64,000 bases of DNA from an uncultured Dechloromonas sp. (GCF_945957265.1 NZ_CAMFKO010000018.1:1-64000); one strand, 5' to 3'; counted from the first letter of the stretch, positions 50,643 to 61,769 are shown. Notes: generated by a model not told the origin, from the sequence alone. Translations and numbers: made by a program.

Positions 50643-51203
50643 TCATGCGTGCCCTGCCACGTCCGAGAGTTGGGTAAAGCTGATGCCCAGCTTCTGCATC
50701 GCGGCCGGCAGGCGCTCCTCCGGCGGCAGGTCGAACAGGATGCTGGCCTTCGCCGGCACGGTCAGCCAGGAGTTCTGCGCCAGTTCGTCTTCGAGCTGGC
50801 CGGCATCCCAGCCGGCGTAGCCGAGCGAAATGAGGATTTCGGACGGCAGCCCGTCCTTGCCGACGGAACTGAGCACGTCGCGCGAGCTGGTCAGGCCGAC
50901 GTCGCCGTTGACCGCCAGCGTCGACTGCCAGTGCCCGACCGGGCGGTGCAGCACGAAGCCGCGGTCCAGCTGCACCGGCCCGCCAAAGTAGACCGGCAGG
51001 TTGGCCAGGCTTTCGGCCTCGAGCTTGATGTCGATTTTTTCGAACAACCCGGCCACATTCATGTCGATCGGCCGATTGACGATGATGCCCAAGGCCCCGT
51101 TCTCGTTATGTTCGCAAACATAGACGAGGGCATTGGAAAAATAGGGGTCTTCCAGCGCCGGCATGGCGATCAGGAAGTGGTCGGTCAGGTTGACGTTGTC
51201 CAT
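50643..51203 (-). CDS. yqgE: YqgE/AlgH family protein
   Basis: A 186-residue protein, start [19 protein letters not shown] (the ATG at 51203 was taken, not the longer frame). Contains [18 protein letters not shown] and [17 protein letters not shown], the family signatures. Role unknown; in pseudomonads called AlgH and linked to alginate regulation. Genes yqgE-ruvX-pyrR-pyrB-pyrX form one operon. Confidence 0.93.
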   Translation of the reverse strand: MDNVNLTDHFLIAMPALEDPYFSNALVYVCEHNENGALGIIVNRPIDMNVAGLFEKIDIKLEAESLANLPVYFGGPVQLDRGFVLHRPVGHWQSTLAVNGDVGLTSSRDVLSSVGKDGLPSEILISLGYAGWDAGQLEDELAQNSWLTVPAKASILFDLPPEERLPAAMQKLGISFTQLSDVAGHA

Positions 51204-51241
51204 AAGTGGAATTTTAATCGCCGGGAAGGTACAAACCAACC

Positions 51242-52654
51242 ATGAACCACGAAAAAGCCCTGGTCTGGTTCCGCCGCGATCTGCGCGACCATGACCATGC
51301 CGCCCTCAGCGCGGCCTTGAGCAATGCCCGCCACGTCTACTGCGCCTTCGTCTTCGACACCGACATCCTCGATGCGTTGCCGTCCCGCCAGGACCGGCGG
51401 GTCGATTTCATCCACGCCTCGCTGCTCGAGCTCGATGCCGCGCTGCGTGCCCGCGGCGGCGGACTGATCGTTCGCCATGGCCGGGCGGCCGAGGAAATTC
51501 CCGCCCTCGCCGAGGCGCTGGAGGCCACGGCTGTTTTTGCCAACCGCGATTACGAACCGGCGGCCAAGGCCCGCGACGCGGCGGTCGCTGCCGCGCTGCG
51601 CCGGCATGGCATCGCCTTCCACGCCGGCAAGGACCAGGCGATGTTCGACGGGGACGAGGTGCTGACCCAGGCCGGCAGGCCCTTTTCGGTGTTCACGCCC
51701 TACAAGAACGCCTGGCTGAAGCGGCTGACCCCGGCCGACCACGCCGAGTGGCGCTGCGTCGGGCAACTGGCGGCGAGCGGAAAAACCGGGGTGCCGACGC
51801 TGGAACAGATCGGTTTCGGCATATCCGATCTCGAGCGCATCGGCATCCGGCCCGGCATGTCCGGCGCCCGCGCCCTGTGGGACGATTTCCGCGCCGGGCG
51901 CCTCGCACGCTATGGCGAACTGCGCGACTTTCCGGCGATCAGGGGCGTTTCCTACCTCTCCGTCCATCTGCGCTTCGGCACCCTGTCGATCCGCCAGCTG
52001 GTCCGCACGGCCGTCGCGGAAGAAGCCGGCGCCTGGCTCAACGAACTGATCTGGCGCGACTTCTATTTCATGATCCTCGACCGTTTCCCGCAGGTCGTCG
52101 ACCACGCCTTCAAGCCCGAATACGACGCCATCCGCTGGCGCGACTGGCCCGCCGGGCTCGGCGCATGGCAGGAAGGGCGCACCGGCTACCCGCTGGTCGA
52201 TGCCGCCATGCGCCAGCTCAAGCACAGCGGCTGGATGCACAACCGGCTGCGCATGGTCGCCGCCTCCTTCCTGAGCAAGGACCTCGGCCTCGACTGGCGC
52301 CTCGGCGAGCGCCATTTCGCCGGGCAGCTCAACGACTTCGACCTCTCGGCGAACAATGGAGGATGGCAGTGGGCGGCCTCGACAGGCTGCGACGCCCAGC
52401 CGTATTTCCGCATCTTCAACCCGGTCACCCAGTCGGAGAAGTTCGATCCGGAAGGAAAATTCATCCGCCGCTATGTGCCGGAACTGGCCGCCGTTCCCGA
52501 CAAGTACATCCACGCGCCGTGGCGGATGGGGCGCATCGAGCAGGAAGCGATCGGCGTGGTGATCGGCCGGGACTACCCGGCACCGATCGTCGATCACGCC
52601 CAGGCCAGGGAAGAAACCCTGGCCCGTTACGCGGTAGTCAAAAAACCCGTTTAG
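51242..52654 (+). CDS. phrB: Deoxyribodipyrimidine photolyase
   Basis: A 470-residue class I CPD photolyase that repairs UV cyclobutane dimers with blue light. N-terminal antenna-binding Rossmann domain begins [14 protein letters not shown]. The FAD-binding domain has [41 protein letters not shown] and the [20 protein letters not shown] region split around residues 370-390. Divergent from yqgE by 38 bp and convergent with the pilL gene, whose end it overlaps by 4 bp. Confidence 0.95.
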   Translation: MNHEKALVWFRRDLRDHDHAALSAALSNARHVYCAFVFDTDILDALPSRQDRRVDFIHASLLELDAALRARGGGLIVRHGRAAEEIPALAEALEATAVFANRDYEPAAKARDAAVAAALRRHGIAFHAGKDQAMFDGDEVLTQAGRPFSVFTPYKNAWLKRLTPADHAEWRCVGQLAASGKTGVPTLEQIGFGISDLERIGIRPGMSGARALWDDFRAGRLARYGELRDFPAIRGVSYLSVHLRFGTLSIRQLVRTAVAEEAGAWLNELIWRDFYFMILDRFPQVVDHAFKPEYDAIRWRDWPAGLGAWQEGRTGYPLVDAAMRQLKHSGWMHNRLRMVAASFLSKDLGLDWRLGERHFAGQLNDFDLSANNGGWQWAASTGCDAQPYFRIFNPVTQSEKFDPEGKFIRRYVPELAAVPDKYIHAPWRMGRIEQEAIGVVIGRDYPAPIVDHAQAREETLARYAVVKKPV

Positions 52655-55600
52655 CGCGGGCGGCGCGCCTGGGTGTAGCCGGCGACCAGCTTGAGCAGCT
52701 CGTCTTCGTCGTAGGGCTTGCCCAGGTAATGGTTGGCGCCGATTTCCAGCGCATAGTTGCGGTGCTTGTCGGCCGTCCGCGACGTGATCATGATGATCGG
52801 CAGCTTGCGCAGGCGTTCGTCGGCGCGCACGTTCCGCACCAGGTCGAAGCCGTCCATGCGCGGCATTTCGATGTCGGAGAGGATGACGTCGGGCATGACG
52901 TCGATCAGCTGCTCCAGCGCATCGACGCCGTCCTTGGCCAGGATGACCTGATAGCCTTCGCGCATCAGCAGGCGGCTGGTGATCTTGCGCACGGTGAGCG
53001 AATCGTCGACCACCATCACCGTCGGCAGGTTTTCCATCTCCGCCGCGGCCGGCTCCGGCGCGACGGGAATCGCCGCCTGCACGCTGACCACCGGCGTCCG
53101 GCTCGACAGCGCCACCGGATTGAGGATCAGCACGACCCGCCCGTCGCCGAGCACGGTGGCGCCGGCAATGCCGACCACGCGGGCGAGCTGGGCGCCGATG
53201 TTCTTGACCACCACTTCCTGGTTGCCCTTGAGCTCATCGACCAGGACCGAGACGCGCTGCGTGCCGGAGCGCAGCAGCAAGACCCAGTATTGGCGATGCG
53301 CTTCGGGCATCGCCTCGGCATCGCCCAAGAGGTGCGGCAGGTAATGGAAGGGATAACGGGAACCCTGCCAATTGACCTCACCCTGTTCGCGAATGGCGGT
53401 CAGCCCCTTTTCCTTCATTTCCATGACCTGTTCGATCATGGTCGACGGCACAGCGTAGAGGTGGCTGCCGGCGCGGATCAACAGCGTCTGCGTGACCGCC
53501 AGGGTGAGCGGCAGATAGAGGCGGAAAGTCGTTCCCTTGCCGGCCTCGGAGACGATTTCGATGCGGCCGCCGAGCTCGGACACCTCGGTCTTGACGACGT
53601 CCATGCCGACGCCGCGACCGGCGAGCTGGGTCAGTTCGGCCGCCGTCGAGAAACCGGGCTGGAAAATGAAGTCGTACAAGGCGGCCTCGTCGGCCGCCTG
53701 CCCCGGCTGGAGCAGGCCCATGGCCTCGGCCCGGGCGCGGATGCGCTCCGCATCCAGCCCCTTGCCGTCGTCGGACATGGCGAGAATGATTTCATTGCCT
53801 TCCTGCGCCAGCTTGACGGTGATTTCACCCACCTCCGGCTTGCCGGCGGCGATCCGCTGCTCCCTGTCCTCGATGCCGTGCGCCACCGCGTTGCGCAGCA
53901 TGTGTTCGATCGGCGCCAGCATCTTGTCGAGCACCGAACGGTCGATATCGACCTGCCCGCCCACGATGTCGAGGTTGGCGCGCTTACCCACTTCCTTCGC
54001 GGTCTGGCGCACGATGCGATAGAGGCGTTCGGTCTGGCTGGCGAACGGCAACATGCGCACGCCCATCAGTTCCTGCTGCAGGCTGCGGTTCAGGCGCGAC
54101 TGGGCGAGAATGGCGGCGTTGGCGTCGTCGAGGTTCTTGAGCAAGCTCTGCTGGACGGTCGCCACGTCGTTGACCGACTCGGCCATGAAGCGGGTCAGTT
54201 CCTGGAAGCGGGTGAAGCGGTCCAGTTCCAGCGGATCGAACTCGACCTCGCCGCCCGGCGTATGCGCCACCTTGGCCTGGATCTGCGTTTCGGCCTGGAT
54301 TTCGATCTCGCGCAGCTGGCGACGCAGGCGAATCACGTTTTCCGTCAGTTCGAGCAGCGAGCCTTTCAGGCCGCGCATCTCGCCTTCGATCCGCGCACGG
54401 GCAATGGACAACTCGCCGGCTTCGTTAACCAGGCGGTCGATCAGTTCGGCGCGTACGCGCAGGCTGGCCCGCTGGCCGGCAGCGTCGGTCTCGGCCTCGT
54501 GGTCGAGCGGAACGGCCTGCTGCGCCACCGGCGCCAGCGCCTCGTCCTGCCCGGGCTCGACGATCGCCGGCGTTTCGATCACGGGCGCCGGTTCCGGCGG
54601 CCCTTCGCGCAAGCGCTCGACGGCCTGCGCCAGCATGTCGCAGCCGGATTCGATATCCTCGATGAAGGCCGGCGACGCCGGGCCGGCACGCATGGCCTCC
54701 TCGACGCGCGTCTCCAGCATGTGCGTCGCCTCGCCCAGGTTCATCGCGCCGGCCATGCGGGCGCTGCCCTTGAAGGTATGCAGCAGGCGGGAAATGGCAT
54801 GCGCCGCGGCGCCGCTGGATGGCTCGTTGCGCCAGGCGCGCAGCTGCGTGGTCAGGTCGCGCGTCAGATCGACCGCTTCCTCGAGGAAGATCGGCAGCAA
54901 CTGCTCGTCGAGTTCGTCCGTGAGTTGCGGCAGCGCAGGCGCGGGGGCCGCGGCGGCCTCCGGTTCGGACACGGATTCCGCTTCGGCGGCGGGCAGCACG
55001 CTGACCGTCCCGGGCAGTTGAATGATTTCCGCGCTGACCGGCTCGGCGACTTCCTCGACGGCCGGGGCCGGCTGGAAAATATCGCCCAGCGCGGCGATCA
55101 GTTGCGGCTGATCGACCGGCGACTCCTGGCGAGCCAGCCCGACAAACATCTCCTCGAGGGTGATGATGCTCTGGCGTACAGTCTCCAGGCCTTCGATGCT
55201 GGCCGGCTGCGCCGACCCATCCCGCCGCAGCAAGGCGTGCTCGAGGGCGATGGCCAGATGGTGAATCGGCATCAGCCCGACCGTCGCCGCGATGCCGCCC
55301 AGCGTGTGGGCAGCCCGGGTCATCTCGAAGGTGGTGGGCGCACCGGGGTTGGCCTCCAGCATGGCATAGCTGTCGACCAGCATCTGCAGGTGCCCGCGCG
55401 CCTCTTCGCGGAAGATGTCGTAGAGCGTCGGCGATGCCGTGACCGCGGGAGGCAGTTCCTCGCCTCCTGCCTCGACGTTTTCCCCGGCGACTTCCTCGAC
55501 AACCGCGACAGGTTCTACCGCATCCGCCACCGCCTCGACCAGGGCCAACGGCACCTCGGCCGGTGCCGGCGGTTCCGGCTCGACCGTGTCGGGCAATACC

Positions 55601-58245
55601 GGCTCGTCGAAGAATGCCGGCAGCGAGAAATCGATGTCCTCGATTTCCTGTACCGGCGGCACGATTTCAATGGCCTCGGCCGGCGCCTCCGGCTCGATCT
55701 CGATGACCGGAAGCGGTTCGAAAACGGGCGCTTCCTGCAATGCCGGCACGGGCTCCGCGGCAGCCGGCTCGATGAGCGCCGGCTCGACGACCGCCTCGGC
55801 AGCGAGCTGGGGCGCAAGCGGCTCGACGCCACGCAGGCGGCCGGCGAGGGCAACGAGCGCCGACGGATTCGGCGCCTGCCCCTGCCCGCTCGCCAAGTGC
55901 TCGACCCAGGCCGAGAACAGGGCATGCTCGCCGTCGATCATCGCCATCAATTCGGGCGTGGCCCACTGATCCTGGCGCAGCCACAGGTTGAGCGTCTGCT
56001 CGAGCTCCCAGGCGGTTTCGCCCAGATCGTTGAGACCGACCATGCGGCCGCTGCCCTTGAGCGTATGGGTATTGCGGCGTATGGTCGTCAGCGCCTCGAC
56101 GTCGTGCGGATCGGCCAGCAGCAGAGCCCGCTGTTCGCCCATCGTCTGCAGGACTTCCTGCGCCTCTTCGAGGAAGATGGAGAGCAGTTCGGCGTCGATT
56201 TCCTCGTGCGAGGAGTCGGCCAATTGCTGCGTTTCCACCGACGGTTCCAGCAGTTCCGGCTCCTGGGGCTTGAGTGCGGCCAGCGCCGCATCGACGTGAG
56301 TGCTGTCGAGATCGCCCGTCTTCAAGGCCTCCAGCGCCGCCTTGGCGCTCTCGCCGAGCTCGTGATTGGCGACCAGGTCGGCATCCTGCTGGATGGCCTT
56401 GAGGTTCTGCTTGAGTTCGGCCTGCAGGCGCTCGTCCTGCGGCGCTTCCTTGAGCGCCTCGACCAGCGCATGGGTCTCGCGGGCCTGCTTCGCCAGCTCC
56501 GACTCGACGCTCACCGCCGGTTCGGGAGCGGCACATTCCTCTTCGTCGGCCGCTTCGTTCCTTTCGCCCCGCATGCGGGCGACAAAGGCGTCGAAATCGG
56601 TCTCGCCGCTGGGCAGCGCATCGACGAAGAAGCCGAGGGTCGACAACTGGTGCGCGATATTCTCGAAGTCTTCCGCGGCATGCGCGGCGCCAGGCTGGGC
56701 CAGGGCGTGAATCTGCTGGACGCAGGCGTTCACATTCGACGCCGCGCTCAAATGGCCCAACATGGCCAGTGCGCCGGCGGTTTGCTTGAGCGGCCCGTCG
56801 AGGAGCGCCAGGTCGTGCTCTCCGGCCGGATCGCGGAAGAAGGCGTCGAGGGATTGCTCGACCTGCGCCAGGTTGTTCTGGATTTCCCGGGCGACCTGGC
56901 TGATCAGCAGCTTTTCCTGTGCCCGGCGGGTCATTTCATCGAGCAGCGGCAACGCGGAATCGGCCGCCGGCCGGCCGGCGATGCAGGCGTACAAACGGGC
57001 GACCATGAGGTCGACCTGCTGGGCGAAATCGGTTCCCAGGCGCTTGAAGCTCTCCTGCGCGTTCTGCAGCAGCAGGATGGCGGTCGCCACTTCCATGGCG
57101 ACCGTTTCGCCGAAGCGCGAGGCATCCTCGACCAGCCAGTTGGCGATGGCGCCCAGGCCCTGCCCGAGACGCTTGAGATCGGTCTGGGCGATCTCTTCGG
57201 TCATCGCCACGACCGATCGGGCCTGCTCGACGAAAGCCGCCAGTCCGGCCGTGCTGCCGGAGGAACAGACGCGGTTCCAGTGCTCTTCGGTGCCGGACAG
57301 GACTTCGCGCAAGCGGCGGAGGACCGCATCCTGCGGCTGGGTGCCGGCCGCCGCCCCGGGCTCGGGCAACTGTGCCGGCAAGGCAAAGGCCGACTGGACC
57401 TGGGAGACGACGCCGCCGGCATCGCTGCCGGCCTGCGCGACGTGGTAGAGGGCTTCGCGCATCAGGCGCTCGGCCAGGCTGTTCGAACCTTCGAGCAGGC
57501 GGCGAATCTGCTGGTCGATGCGGGCGCTGACCTGGCGCACCGAACCATCGGCGTTGACCGCCGGATCCTTCAGGGATTCGATGAAGGCCAGGGCGGTCCA
57601 CCAGAAGGAGCGCGCCGACTGGGTCTCCTGGGTGGCTTCGATATTGGTCAGCGCGGAGAGCATCAGCTGGCGCCCGGCCTCGGCCTGGTCCGGCTTGGTC
57701 AGCCAGCCGAGCAGGCCCTTCTGGTAGCGGGCCCGTTCGACCTTGAGAACCTGCCGCAAGGCATCCGGCGTCAACTTCTCCACGGCGCCTGTCCGCTTGG
57801 GAGGGCGCAGCGAGAGATCGGGGAAGAAAAGATCGCTGGCGCGCGCCGTCGCAATCCCCCGCACGGCAGCCAGGTCAAGATAAACCGGCAGCAGGCGCAG
57901 CGGCTGGTTCGGCTCGCCGGCCATCAGCTCGTCAAGGTAGCCGCGAATGCCGGCCATCGCCGCACGCACCGCGGCCAGGACCGGCTCGCCGACGGCAATG
58001 CGACCATCTTCGACGGCTTCGAGCAGGCTTTCCAGCGACTCGGTGACCTGCGTGACGCCATCCAGACCGACCATGGACAGCGCCCCGTGCACCTGGTGCA
58101 CATGGGTGCGGCAGAACTTGAGCTGGGTGACGTCGGCATTGGCAACGTAATGACCCAATGCCTCTTCCGCGCGCTCGAGCGCCAGGTCAATTTCGCCCTT
58201 GACCCAAGTCAGGGGGCCCAAATCGAATTCAGTTGCCGCGTTCAT
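52651..58245 (-). CDS. pilL: Hybrid CheA-type histidine kinase of the pilus chemosensory system (PilL/ChpA)
   Basis: A 1864-residue signalling kinase. Hpt modules in order: a first one at about residue 50 (HVHQVHGAL, lysine replaced), a His-less Hpt-like segment near 490 (LKQTAGALAML), then HTLKGSGRM near 728, HTLGG near 980 (variant) and HTFKGSARM near 1157. Between 750 and 950 and near 1000-1120 lie Ala/Pro/Glu-rich linkers. The core has the CheA dimerisation helices (about 1255-1320), the ATPase N-box HMLRNAVAHG near 1450, DDGKGLD and GVGMDVV, a CheW-like domain (about 1580-1715) and a receiver with SDIEMPRMDG near 1790. It signals from PilJ to PilG and PilH. Confidence 0.94.
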   Translation of the reverse strand: MNAATEFDLGPLTWVKGEIDLALERAEEALGHYVANADVTQLKFCRTHVHQVHGALSMVGLDGVTQVTESLESLLEAVEDGRIAVGEPVLAAVRAAMAGIRGYLDELMAGEPNQPLRLLPVYLDLAAVRGIATARASDLFFPDLSLRPPKRTGAVEKLTPDALRQVLKVERARYQKGLLGWLTKPDQAEAGRQLMLSALTNIEATQETQSARSFWWTALAFIESLKDPAVNADGSVRQVSARIDQQIRRLLEGSNSLAERLMREALYHVAQAGSDAGGVVSQVQSAFALPAQLPEPGAAAGTQPQDAVLRRLREVLSGTEEHWNRVCSSGSTAGLAAFVEQARSVVAMTEEIAQTDLKRLGQGLGAIANWLVEDASRFGETVAMEVATAILLLQNAQESFKRLGTDFAQQVDLMVARLYACIAGRPAADSALPLLDEMTRRAQEKLLISQVAREIQNNLAQVEQSLDAFFRDPAGEHDLALLDGPLKQTAGALAMLGHLSAASNVNACVQQIHALAQPGAAHAAEDFENIAHQLSTLGFFVDALPSGETDFDAFVARMRGERNEAADEEECAAPEPAVSVESELAKQARETHALVEALKEAPQDERLQAELKQNLKAIQQDADLVANHELGESAKAALEALKTGDLDSTHVDAALAALKPQEPELLEPSVETQQLADSSHEEIDAELLSIFLEEAQEVLQTMGEQRALLLADPHDVEALTTIRRNTHTLKGSGRMVGLNDLGETAWELEQTLNLWLRQDQWATPELMAMIDGEHALFSAWVEHLASGQGQAPNPSALVALAGRLRGVEPLAPQLAAEAVVEPALIEPAAAEPVPALQEAPVFEPLPVIEIEPEAPAEAIEIVPPVQEIEDIDFSLPAFFDEPVLPDTVEPEPPAPAEVPLALVEAVADAVEPVAVVEEVAGENVEAGGEELPPAVTASPTLYDIFREEARGHLQMLVDSYAMLEANPGAPTTFEMTRAAHTLGGIAATVGLMPIHHLAIALEHALLRRDGSAQPASIEGLETVRQSIITLEEMFVGLARQESPVDQPQLIAALGDIFQPAPAVEEVAEPVSAEIIQLPGTVSVLPAAEAESVSEPEAAAAPAPALPQLTDELDEQLLPIFLEEAVDLTRDLTTQLRAWRNEPSSGAAAHAISRLLHTFKGSARMAGAMNLGEATHMLETRVEEAMRAGPASPAFIEDIESGCDMLAQAVERLREGPPEPAPVIETPAIVEPGQDEALAPVAQQAVPLDHEAETDAAGQRASLRVRAELIDRLVNEAGELSIARARIEGEMRGLKGSLLELTENVIRLRRQLREIEIQAETQIQAKVAHTPGGEVEFDPLELDRFTRFQELTRFMAESVNDVATVQQSLLKNLDDANAAILAQSRLNRSLQQELMGVRMLPFASQTERLYRIVRQTAKEVGKRANLDIVGGQVDIDRSVLDKMLAPIEHMLRNAVAHGIEDREQRIAAGKPEVGEITVKLAQEGNEIILAMSDDGKGLDAERIRARAEAMGLLQPGQAADEAALYDFIFQPGFSTAAELTQLAGRGVGMDVVKTEVSELGGRIEIVSEAGKGTTFRLYLPLTLAVTQTLLIRAGSHLYAVPSTMIEQVMEMKEKGLTAIREQGEVNWQGSRYPFHYLPHLLGDAEAMPEAHRQYWVLLLRSGTQRVSVLVDELKGNQEVVVKNIGAQLARVVGIAGATVLGDGRVVLILNPVALSSRTPVVSVQAAIPVAPEPAAAEMENLPTVMVVDDSLTVRKITSRLLMREGYQVILAKDGVDALEQLIDVMPDVILSDIEMPRMDGFDLVRNVRADERLRKLPIIMITSRTADKHRNYALEIGANHYLGKPYDEDELLKLVAGYTQARRPR

Positions 58246-58267
58246 AGTCTCTCGCGATCGATCTTCG

Positions 58268-60385
58268 TCAATCCACCTTGAAGCCGGCGACCGAACCCTT
58301 GAGTTCGGAAGCCAGCGCGGTCAGCTCATCGACGGCCTCGGCGGTGCGCTGCGTACCGGCCGTGGTTTGTTCGGTAACGTTCAGGATGTCCTGCATCAGG
58401 CGCGCCACCTGGCTGGCGGAATCGGCCTGGCTCTGCGTCGAGCTGGAAATGTCCTGAATCAGGTCGGCCAGATCGCGCGACACCTGGCCGATTTCGGACA
58501 GCGCCTGGCCGGCCGCATCGGACAGCTTCGCCCCCTCGACCACCCCGCGCGTCGATTGCTCCATGGCGGACACCGCATCCTGGGTGTCGGTCTGAATGGT
58601 CTTCACGATCGCCGCAATCTGTTTCGTCGCTTCGGCCGAGCGTTCGGCCAGTCGCTGCACTTCCTCGGCAACCACCGTGAAGCCGCGCCCGGCGTCGCCG
58701 GCGGAGGCGGCCTGGATGGCGGCGTTCAAGGCCAGAACGTTGGTCTGTTCGGTAATGTCGGAAATCAGTTCGACGATTTCACCGATCTCCTGCGAGCTTT
58801 CGCCGAGGCGCTTGATTCGCTTCGAGGTTTCCTGGATCTGGTTGCGGATTTCGTTCATGCCCTTGATCGAGTCTTCCACGGCCTGCGTACCCTTTTCGGC
58901 GGCCATCAGCGACTGGCGGGCAACCTGGGCGGACTGGGTGGCATTGCTCGACACTTCCGTCATCGAACGCGCCATGTCCAGCGCCGACTGGCCGGCTTCC
59001 TTGATCTCGACCGACTGGCGTTCGGCGGCATCGAGCAGTTGCGCGGAGTTCAGGCGGGCGATCTCGGTGGCGGCCGTCACGCGGTTCGCCGCGTCGTTGA
59101 TCCGGCCGACCAGCACGCGCAGTTCTTCAATCGTGTAGTTGATCGAGTCGGCGATGGCGCCGGTGATGTTCTCGCTCACGGTCGCGGTCACGGTCAGGTC
59201 GCCGTCGGCCAGGTCGCCCAGTTCGTTCATCAGGCGCAGAATGGCGTCCTGGTTGTCGCGGTTGGTCTGGTCCGACGCCTGGCGTTGCTGTTCGGCGGCC
59301 GCCGCGCGGCGCTCGGTATCGTCGAGATAGACCTTGGCGAGCAGGGCCAGGGTGGCCACGGCGGCGACGGTGAGCACGATCAGGAAGAAAACGTACATGC
59401 CGCGGCCGGCGGAGCCTTCCTGGTAGCCGAGGGCCAGGTTGTCGGTGGCCTTGAGCAACTCTTCGCTGCCCCGGAAAATCTTCGAACCGGCCTGCTTGGA
59501 CAGCACCAGCGGCTGCATGTTGCCGAGAATGCTGGAAATGGCGCCCTGGTATTCCTTGAACGCCGCATTCAGTTCGTCCAGCTTGGCGCGGGTGTCGGCA
59601 TCGCTCCCCGTCTTGCCGAGGCCGGCCAGGATGTCGCGGAAGGCGTTGGTATCCTTGCCGAGCAGGAAGGCCACCTCGGGGTTGATTTCGTCGCCGACGA
59701 GCAGGGCCGAGGCGTTCTTGGCGATCCGCTGGGTCAGCATCACCAGCTGGTTGGCGTTGGCGATCTCGCGGGCACTGGCGCCGGACTGCAGCTTGAGCGT
59801 CGCGACCTGCTCGGTCAGCTCCAGCATCGCCGCATTGTTGTTGTCGATGGTCGCCACGTTCTTGCCCAGCTCCACCAGGTTTTTCTCCTGGCCGATGACG
59901 GTCTCGGCATTCTTGTCGTTCGGCATCCACAGGCTGGTCAGCGCCTCCAGCTGGGGATGCACCGCCTCCGGCGAGGCCGGAACGCTCACCGAGCCGATCT
60001 CGCCGCCGTTGGTCAATTGATTCAGCAGCTTGCCGAAGGTCTCGCGGGAATCCTTGAGCTGGGCGAAGGCCACGGCGTTACCCTGGAGGGCGAGCGAGGA
60101 CGCTTTCGCCAGACGCTGGGACAGCATGCGCATCTCGCCGGCCGCCGCCACATAGGCGGTGTTGTTCGCCGATTCGCGGTTGTCGCGCAGGACGAGGACG
60201 GCAATCAGCAACAGCAGCAGCACGAAAATGCCGCCCAGCGTCTTCATCTGCTGGACGACCGACTGGCCGGCCAGGAAGGACGGCAGGGGCATCTTGCTCG
60301 CCGACGTCATGTCGGCGGAAACGGTCATCGGGGCACCGGCGTTGCCGGATGCGCCAATCTTCGGAAATTTGAAGCCAAAAGCCAT
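58268..60385 (-). CDS. pilJ: Type IV pilus methyl-accepting chemotaxis protein PilJ
   Basis: A 705-residue transmembrane chemoreceptor. Helix 1 at about 46-66 and helix 2 at about 327-350 enclose a periplasmic region with two PilJ-type four-helix segments, each starting with an [11 protein letters not shown]- or [12 protein letters not shown]-like sequence. After a HAMP-like linker, the cytoplasmic rod has the signalling tip [15 protein letters not shown] (about 545-560). The N-terminal 35 residues before helix 1 are glycine/Ala-rich. The receptor detects pilus tension or surface contact in relatives. It sits between pilI and pilL. Confidence 0.95.
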   Translation of the reverse strand: MAFGFKFPKIGASGNAGAPMTVSADMTSASKMPLPSFLAGQSVVQQMKTLGGIFVLLLLLIAVLVLRDNRESANNTAYVAAAGEMRMLSQRLAKASSLALQGNAVAFAQLKDSRETFGKLLNQLTNGGEIGSVSVPASPEAVHPQLEALTSLWMPNDKNAETVIGQEKNLVELGKNVATIDNNNAAMLELTEQVATLKLQSGASAREIANANQLVMLTQRIAKNASALLVGDEINPEVAFLLGKDTNAFRDILAGLGKTGSDADTRAKLDELNAAFKEYQGAISSILGNMQPLVLSKQAGSKIFRGSEELLKATDNLALGYQEGSAGRGMYVFFLIVLTVAAVATLALLAKVYLDDTERRAAAAEQQRQASDQTNRDNQDAILRLMNELGDLADGDLTVTATVSENITGAIADSINYTIEELRVLVGRINDAANRVTAATEIARLNSAQLLDAAERQSVEIKEAGQSALDMARSMTEVSSNATQSAQVARQSLMAAEKGTQAVEDSIKGMNEIRNQIQETSKRIKRLGESSQEIGEIVELISDITEQTNVLALNAAIQAASAGDAGRGFTVVAEEVQRLAERSAEATKQIAAIVKTIQTDTQDAVSAMEQSTRGVVEGAKLSDAAGQALSEIGQVSRDLADLIQDISSSTQSQADSASQVARLMQDILNVTEQTTAGTQRTAEAVDELTALASELKGSVAGFKVD

Positions 60386-60422
60386 GGAACGCCTCCAAAG
60401 GGGATGGGGCTACTACCCTCTA

Positions 60423-60935
60423 TCAGACCCCGATATTCATGAAATCCTGATCGGCCAGCAGTTCGCGTACCGACAATTTGTGCCAGATTTTTCCGTGCGT
60501 ATCGGCGAAACGCTGCCGCCCCCAGGCAGGCATCGACGCATCGGGCGCCTCGGGCGTGAAGTCTTCCGGTTTTTTCAAACCCAGCATGCGCGACACCAGC
60601 AAGGCCGCATTGGTGCCGTAGCGCGAGCCGATCAGCAGCAGGCGCGCATTGGCGTTCTGGACGATGGGGGAGCCGCCGCGGAATACCGAAAAGTCGCTGA
60701 CCGCATGGAGATTGCCCCGAATGTTGGAAATCCCGACGAACCACGGACGGGTCAGCGGGACCGGCGTGACCTGCGAGGCCTGGACGATTTCCCCGCCGTC
60801 GGACAGATCGACGAGCCAGGCTTCGCCGCCTGCCTCCACCCCCAGCCACGACGAGGCACCCTTGCCCTTGGCCGCCTGACTCAGGCGGGTCGCCAGGTAC
60901 GCCTGGAAATCCCGAAGACTCGTCTTCCGTGCCAT
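60423..60935 (-). CDS. pilI: CheW-like adaptor PilI
   Basis: A 170-residue CheW-domain protein that links PilJ to the kinase PilL. Start MARKTSLRDFQAYLATRL, then SWLGVEAGGEAWLVDLSD, GISNIRGNLHAVSD and a C-terminal extension DTHGKIWHKLSVREL seen in PilI. It is 4 bp after pilH. Confidence 0.93.
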   Translation of the reverse strand: MARKTSLRDFQAYLATRLSQAAKGKGASSWLGVEAGGEAWLVDLSDGGEIVQASQVTPVPLTRPWFVGISNIRGNLHAVSDFSVFRGGSPIVQNANARLLLIGSRYGTNAALLVSRMLGLKKPEDFTPEAPDASMPAWGRQRFADTHGKIWHKLSVRELLADQDFMNIGV

Positions 60936-60939
60936 CGGT

Positions 60940-61305
60940 TTATGGCAAGGCCGCGATGCGTTGCAACAGCTCTTCCGGATTCAGCGGTTTGACCAGATAG
61001 TCGATCGCCCCCTGCCGCAAGCCCCAGATCTTGTCGGTTTCCTGCCCCTTCGAGGTGCAGACGATGATGGGAATCGACTTGGTATCTTCGTCGCGGGTCA
61101 GGGTGCGCGTGGCCTGGTAGCCGTTCAGGCCGGGCATCACGACATCCATGAGGATGAGATCCGGCTTGCTGGCCTTGGCCTTGGCGATGCCTTCCTCGCC
61201 ATTTTCCGCGGTGCTGACCTGATAACCTGCCTTGGTCAGCACATCGACCGTGAAAAAGCGCTCGGTAGGCGAGTCATCGACAACGAGAATATTCTTGACG
61301 GGCAT
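60940..61305 (-). CDS. pilH: Response regulator PilH
   Basis: A 121-residue single-domain CheY-like regulator. Acidic pocket VVDDSPTERF, phosphoacceptor Asp in LILMDVVMPGLNG (about 52), the conserved Thr in IVCTSKGQETD, and Lys in YLVKPLN. Start MPVKNILVVDD at 61305 follows CAGGAAG. It is the second output of the cluster and in relatives a phosphate sink or retraction regulator. Confidence 0.94.
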   Translation of the reverse strand: MPVKNILVVDDSPTERFFTVDVLTKAGYQVSTAENGEEGIAKAKASKPDLILMDVVMPGLNGYQATRTLTRDEDTKSIPIIVCTSKGQETDKIWGLRQGAIDYLVKPLNPEELLQRIAALP

Positions 61306-61319
61306 TTCTTCTTCCTGAG

Positions 61320-61769
61320 CTACGAATTGGATGCAGTTTCGGCCGGCAGCGCAAACGAAGCCACTGTCTGCAACAGACTGTCTTTGGTAAACGGTTTGGT
61401 GAGATATTGGTCGGAACCGACCATGCGCCCGCGCGCCCGGTCGAACAGGCCATCCTTGGAGGACAGCATGATCACCGGCGTCGCCTTGAAGCGCGCGTTC
61501 TTCTTGATCAGGGAACAGGTCTGGTAGCCATCGAGGCGCGGCATCATGATGTCGCAGAAGATCACGCTGGGCTGGTGGTCGGCGATCTTGGCCAGCGCGT
61601 CGAAACCGTCTTCGGCAAGGACAACCTGGCACCCGGCCTGGACGAGAAATATCTCGGCGCTGCGCCGTATCGTGTTGCTGTCGTCTATCACCATGACCTT
61701 GACGCCACGCAGTCTCGACAAATCAGTCAATTTACCTGTCCCCTCGGCCTCTTGACGAGGCACTTTCAC
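61320..61769 (-). CDS. pilG: Response regulator PilG
   Basis: A 149-residue CheY-like regulator. VMVIDDSNTIRRSA, phosphoacceptor in VIFCDIMMPRLDGYQ, IMLSSKDGLFDRARGRMVGSDQYLTKPF read in blocks, all as in PilG. The GTG at 61769 gives a slightly long N-terminus; an internal start is possible, as no ribosome site is clear. It is the first gene of the operon pilG-pilH-pilI-pilJ-pilL, separated from thiD by 154 bp. Confidence 0.94.
   Translation of the reverse strand: MKVPRQEAEGTGKLTDLSRLRGVKVMVIDDSNTIRRSAEIFLVQAGCQVVLAEDGFDALAKIADHQPSVIFCDIMMPRLDGYQTCSLIKKNARFKATPVIMLSSKDGLFDRARGRMVGSDQYLTKPFTKDSLLQTVASFALPAETASNS

Noticed and set aside
51748-58281. A 2177-codon plus-strand frame
   Set aside because: Antisense shadow of pilL and out-of-frame shadow of the photolyase, both with clear motifs.
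58199-60442. A 747-codon plus-strand frame
   Set aside because: Antisense shadow of pilJ.
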